Origin: Saccoglossus kowalevskii
Lineage: Eukaryota > Hemichordata > Enteropneusta > Harrimaniidae
Length of the DNA stretch: 11,697 nt
Direction of reading: 5' to 3'
Assembly (NCBI RefSeq): GCF_000003605.2
Contig: NW_003130372.1
Coordinates: 1,910 to 13,606 of the forward strand
The position numbers and the translations under genes were made by a program. Below, one piece after another: positions 8,128 through 11,697 of the stretch. The notes below the pieces were generated by a model. It searched no databases. It was given only the letters and a program-made list of their open reading frames with translations, and was not told where the DNA came from. The first letter of the stretch is position 1. Each line of letters opens with the position of its first letter.

Positions 8128-8270
8128 CTGCAAAATTAGCAAAGATAAATCAACCGGTTCTTGATCTACAGTGTAGACAAATTTAAACAAGTAATGTGTA
8201 GAAAATTCATTACCTACATACAAATACATTGTAACATAATACCAAGGCATGCAACCTTCAATTCGTACAT
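8128..8270 (-). CDS. Unidentified exon-like open segment (47 codons)
   Basis: On the minus strand a pyrimidine-rich acceptor (GATTTTATTTTCCAAAAG) precedes 8270 and a strong donor (CAG|GTATTA) follows 8128. The 143 nt between them translate in phase 1 to VRIEGCMPWYYVTMYLYV (residues 1-18) and then GNEF, THYLFKF and DQEPVDLSLLILQ, ending in phase 0. The mixture of Trp, Pro, Gly, Cys and charged residues with alternating hydrophobics looks like a beta-rich folded domain rather than random AT-rich translation. I do not recognise the family. I could not find convincing partner exons on either side, so it may be one exon of a gene with long introns, an exon relic, or chance. Confidence 0.3.
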
Positions 8271-9014
8271 CTTTTGGAAAATAAAATCACTAATATAACA
8301 AACATTGAAAATTAGCAATTTCACCCACTGAAACATAACCTAACTGAATACTTATCTTTCAAATAAATTCTGTCTTCCTAACATGATAAAATTACACTAT
8401 TTATAAAATCACGTTGCTTAAAATATTCAGATGCAAATATTATACTAAACGTCATGCACTGATGATAATTTTTGACTTTGTATCGACGCATCACCACAAA
8501 CAAATTCGCAGGTTGAACGATTAGGCTTTTGGCTTTTTGGGCACATGCATTGTAATTTCAATAGTGTCATCAAAGCCTAATTGTTATCAACAATGCAGTG
8601 ATTATTTCTAAAATCTGAAGGATTATCACTCCTAATATCTTCTGTTTGTATTCTAAATAGACTAAACTGTTGTTTTTATAATATAATAGAATAATCTGGT
8701 AGTTTTGAGGAATATTAATAGATTCTTCGTATTCAGATGAACTATATTGTTTCCAATGTCATCATGATAATGTTAAAAACCACTTAGCTGCACGTATTGT
8801 ATTAGCTTCACTAAAGAGACTGTGTTTTAATCATCATACATTTGTGTGCAATAAACTCAAAAAGTTTGTTTGTTTGTTCTCTCATAGAATGTTCAGAGTA
8901 GGCTGCACGTGACACAAAAGTAAACTCATTAAACTTGGGAAGACAATAATGATGAGATAAAATACAGTTAAGGTTGTTCTAATGTGAGCCAAAACACAGA
9001 ATGTATGCATATGT
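8271..9014. other. Intergenic, no supported gene
   Basis: Only a short minus-strand stretch at 8576-8521 catches the eye: after an AG it reads FDDTIEITMHVPKKPKA and then TAA, which resembles a protein C-terminus. Its acceptor has a poor pyrimidine tract and no upstream exon was found. A GTTTGTTTGTTTGTT run lies at about 8864-8878. Confidence 0.4.
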
Positions 9015-9449
9015 AACATCTAATGTGTGTGACCAACTCTCCAGCAGTAACATTAACCACTGGAGTCGCATTAGCACATACACAATTAATATTTCTCTCA
9101 TATCACTCACAATTTACATTAAACATGTCAACATGTTATAGTTTCATATTAGCTTTTTATATATCGGCCATTACAATTAGCATATCGAGGTCAGACATGC
9201 TTTTAATATAATATTACTGAAAATAAGACCAGGTATTGAAAGGGTTAACTAAACATGGCGCTCTTCATGTAGTGATGGCCACGTGTTTACACGTGTTTTG
9301 TTAATCGCCATTTTTGTTATAATTCTTGTAATTCTGTGGGCCTTTTCCGGGAAAACTAGGCCCATTTGAAATTGTCAACCCAAGAACATCAACAAATCAC
9401 TCGATTTCGTCTCATTATTCATGCACATACTAAATAGGGCACTGAGTCT
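9015..9449. repeat. Tandem duplication unit, copy 1 (435 bp)
   Basis: The unit starts near AACATCTAATGTGTGTGACC and runs to GGGCACTGAGTCT. The next copy begins at once at 9450. By hand count there are about 20 differences over roughly 400 aligned bases. This copy retains a 35-base segment at about 9157-9191 that is absent from copy 2. It contains a near-palindrome CACGTGTTTACACGTG (9280-9295) and a hairpin-forming GGGCC...GGCCC (9338-9363). Open frames in the two copies are not shared at the protein level, so the unit is treated as non-coding. Confidence 0.92.
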
Positions 9450-9849
9450 AATATCTAATATGTGTGACCAACTCTCCAGCAGTAACATTCACCACTGGAG
9501 TCGCATTTGCACATACACAAATAATATTTCTCTCATATCACTTATAATTTACATTGAACATGTCAACATGTTAAAGTTTCATATTAGCTTTCAGACATGC
9601 TTTTAATATAATATCACTGAAAATAAGACCAGGTATTGAAAGGGTTAACTACACATGGCGCTCTTCATGTAGTGATGGCCACGTGTTAACACGTGTTTTG
9701 TTAATCGCCATTTTCGTTATAATACCTGTAATTCTGTGGGCCTTTTCCGAGACAACTAGGCCCATTTGAAATTGTCAACCCAAGAACATCAACAAATCAC
9801 TCGATTTCGTCCCATTATTCATGCACATACTAAATAGGGCACTGAGTCC
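9450..9849. repeat. Tandem duplication unit, copy 2 (400 bp)
   Basis: The offset from copy 1 is 435 bases at the left (GACCAACTCT at 9031 and 9466) and 400 at the right (ACTGAGTC at 9441 and 9841), which sizes the internal deletion at 35 bases. The deleted part lies between AGCTTT and CAGACATGC. After 9849 the sequence continues with unrelated GCCAGCCACAGG. Confidence 0.92.
9680..9695. promoter_or_regulatory. Perfect 16-bp palindrome with two CACGTG boxes
   Basis: CACGTGTTAACACGTG is its own reverse complement: two E-box cores CACGTG flank a central TTAA. The matching site in copy 1 (9280-9295) has one changed base (TTTA centre) and keeps both CACGTG boxes. CACGTG is bound by bHLH and bHLH-ZIP factors in animals. 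Use as a binding site is inferred only. Confidence 0.4.
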
Positions 9850-9866
9850 AGCCAGCCACAGGTATG

Positions 9867-9899
9867 GCCTAAACAGATGATTGTCATCAGCTGTTTGGC
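9867..9899. repeat. Imperfect inverted repeat just after the tandem duplication
   Basis: GCC-T-AAACAGATGAT, a four-base loop (TGTC), and ATCAGCTGTTT-GGC can pair with one bulged T and one mismatch. It begins 18 bases after the end of copy 2. Its role is unknown. Confidence 0.4.
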
Positions 9900-11258
9900 T
9901 GCTGACCACTACATAATATTGTAGGACATAATATTGTTCATCTCCTGTGTGAATACATAGCCAAGTTTATCTTGCAGAATAGTAGATGTTATTATTAGAT
10001 TTTGTAGACATGAAAGGCAACATTGCTAAGTTGAAGTGAGAGTAACTAACTTATATGCGATGATGCGATAATGTCGGTATTCTAATTGTGCAACATCTCA
10101 ATGGAACATATGGAAATAATGAATTACATAATTATTATATATATTATGAAAGTCGAAATTTATTCGTCTGACTGAAAGTAAATAATTTACAGAAGCAATA
10201 AGGATGAATGTCGGTAGTCAGAGCGTAATGAATGACAGAATTAATAAATGCAGTTTTTCGAAGACCAACATATGGAACAAAAGACCCGACGTCTATTTGT
10301 AGTGACAATGAAAAATCATACATTGTGTGATTGTTAAATTCCCGCAAAAATATTATACGATTTTTAATATTAAATGTACATATTTTACCAGCCATACTAA
10401 CAGTTGTTGTCACGTCTGTATACTGAATGATTAAGTCTGTCTATCATGTGTACTGTAAAGTACAGATGTACGCCATTATAGCTGTTGTAATACATGTACG
10501 TTGTATATACGTGTGCTTATATTCTGTTCTGATATAATATTTAAAAATCTTTACCTTAAATTTTGTTACTTGAGCCTGTAGAATGTTACTGAATATCCAG
10601 TAAGGTGATCCTCCTGTTAGGTATACGATGTATCGAATTTTCGTACCATTTTAAATCTTTGTATAATCCTCTTATTACGAAAATAACGCCAAATATGCAA
10701 ATTTTTAATTATAATATTTATTTATGGTTTTTTACAGTTCATGCAGACAGAAACAAAGGTTATCTCAATAGTAGTACATATTTATTTCAAATTTAAATAT
10801 GAAAAGCCCTATTAACATGAATAATAAAGCATCTTGAATTTAAGGGTGTTCCATACAATAATTATTGACATATATAATAATGACGGCAAAGCTGGTTGCG
10901 ACCAGAAAAATATGATGGCCTGAATTGTCTAGTTTTGATTTGACAATTATATAGACGGAAAATATATTTATTCGACATGCCAGGTTGACGTCAATTGAAA
11001 TATCGAATATAATTCATCAAACAACTTGCGCCATGCTTATTTGTAAACTAAGACTATGACGATGACGATGAACAACCCAACTTAAAGACTTGGGATTTTG
11101 TCATCTGGGCAGGTAATCAAATTGGTTTGATATCATGGTCATTGAGTATCTAATTCTCCCTCCATATTTTCTTTTTTTAATCTTCTGTAATCTGTCTTCT
11201 TCATGACAACAATTTAGTTGCTCTGTCTTCCAAAAGCCGATGATTAATGTAAATATGT
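9900..11258. other. Intergenic, no supported gene
   Basis: The minus strand is open from about 10440 to 10144 (at least 89 codons from a GTG, no ATG until residue 7), with an AATAAA overlapping its last codons at 10163-10158. I recognise no domain in it and no good splice or promoter context. The rest is AT-rich with short ATGACGATGACGATGA repetition at about 11055-11070. No RNA gene is seen. Confidence 0.45.
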
Positions 11259-11544
11259 TTGGTGCCTAATTTGTTTAATTATTTTGAGGGACATAATTTG
11301 CAGTTTAGATGCCTCGACTCAGAAAGAAGTACAGCATTTATGCGTGAACAGAATCATAAAAAATGCAAGATAACAGAAAGTTTTAGCTGGTTTTTGCCCA
11401 AGTATCTCTGTCAACAATTAATGATTTACTGAGACATAAACAGACAGCCTCATTATATTCATTGTGTGACTACTGTATTATTTGAAAAATGAAAATCGCC
11501 CTCTAAGGACAACTATCATGTTCTGCTTTGAAGTACTGTAAATC
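11259..11544 (+). repeat. Interspersed repeat family A, copy 2
   Basis: It is the second copy of the segment at 6901-7224, about 40 bases shorter through internal deletions, such as the loss of an insertion after CAGTTTA where copy 1 has TTCAAAGTAATTCAGAC. After about 11544 the similarity ends, and family B does not follow in the remaining 150 bases of the window. Confidence 0.7.
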
Positions 11545-11697
11545 TATTAATAATTCACTAAGTTTTAATTTTGCTTTTTTCGCTGATGAGTAAAATCTGA
11601 TAAATCAAATCTCCGTAAACATACAAAACAACAATATAACTCATAGTTTCCTTGACAAATTCGTGAATGTAAAACACAGTGAATACTATTAAACATC

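Noticed and set aside
9023-9606. Open frames in the two duplicated units (9023-9211 and 9421-9606, plus)
   Set aside because: Although the DNA is about 95% identical, the two frames do not give the same protein, so neither is supported as coding.
10144-10440. Minus-strand open frame of about 90-100 codons ending near an AATAAA
   Set aside because: The composition is fairly protein-like, but it has no recognised domain, no convincing acceptor and no upstream exon; the poly(A) hexamer overlaps the coding end. It is kept only as a note in the intergenic entry.
1-11697. CRISPR array, tRNA, rRNA, bacterial operon or viral genes
   Set aside because: No regularly spaced repeats with unique spacers, no tRNA-like cloverleaf or rRNA block, and no Shine-Dalgarno-led gene clusters or viral replication proteins were recognised on either strand.

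Overview
The window reads as metazoan nuclear DNA, most likely from a marine invertebrate. It is strongly AT-rich, has no operon-like packing or bacterial signals, contains one gene interrupted by short GT-AG introns, and otherwise holds decayed repeats and non-coding sequence. The species cannot be named from the sequence alone. Read by eye, the gene is closest to the histamine N-methyltransferase (HNMT) family of animals.

The one confident gene lies on the minus strand at 5658-4425. Three exons joined across two phase-1 introns (196 and 189 bases) give an uninterrupted 282-residue protein, close to the 292 residues of human HNMT. Its SAM-binding loop (VGCGNG, residues 55-60), acidic strand-2 motif (VEP, residues 82-84), Y-x-x-K-D motif (residues 137-141) and C-terminal layout all fit. 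Several positions that contact ligands in human HNMT differ, so the substrate is open. A poly(A) signal follows the stop by about 70 bases.

Layout. 1-190: no feature seen. 191-543: a copy of an interspersed repeat (family B). 544-2287: AT-rich, nothing identified. 2318-2770: a more GC-rich, frame-broken relic on the minus strand that resembles the N-terminal part of Mutator-like transposase proteins of invertebrates. 2939-2990: a small GC-rich patch. 3000-3900: no supported gene. 3902-4320: short interleaved repeats in the 3' flank of the HNMT-like gene. 4425-5658: the HNMT-like gene. 5659-6900: upstream flank and intergenic. 6901-7668: repeat families A then B side by side, matched by partial copies at 11259-11544 (A) and 191-543 (B), all in the same orientation. 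7875-7898: a GAC microsatellite. 8128-8270: an exon-like open segment on the minus strand, unidentified. 9015-9849: a two-copy tandem duplication (about 95% identical by hand count) with a 35-base deletion in copy 2 and a CACGTG-rich palindrome in each copy. 9850-11258: no supported gene.

The genes do not form a system: there is one enzyme gene in a repeat-rich intergenic landscape. I found no evidence of a new multi-gene system. The points most worth checking are the substituted ligand positions of the methyltransferase, a possible frameshifting cassette exon in its second intron, the exon-like segment at 8128-8270, and the tandem duplication with its palindrome.
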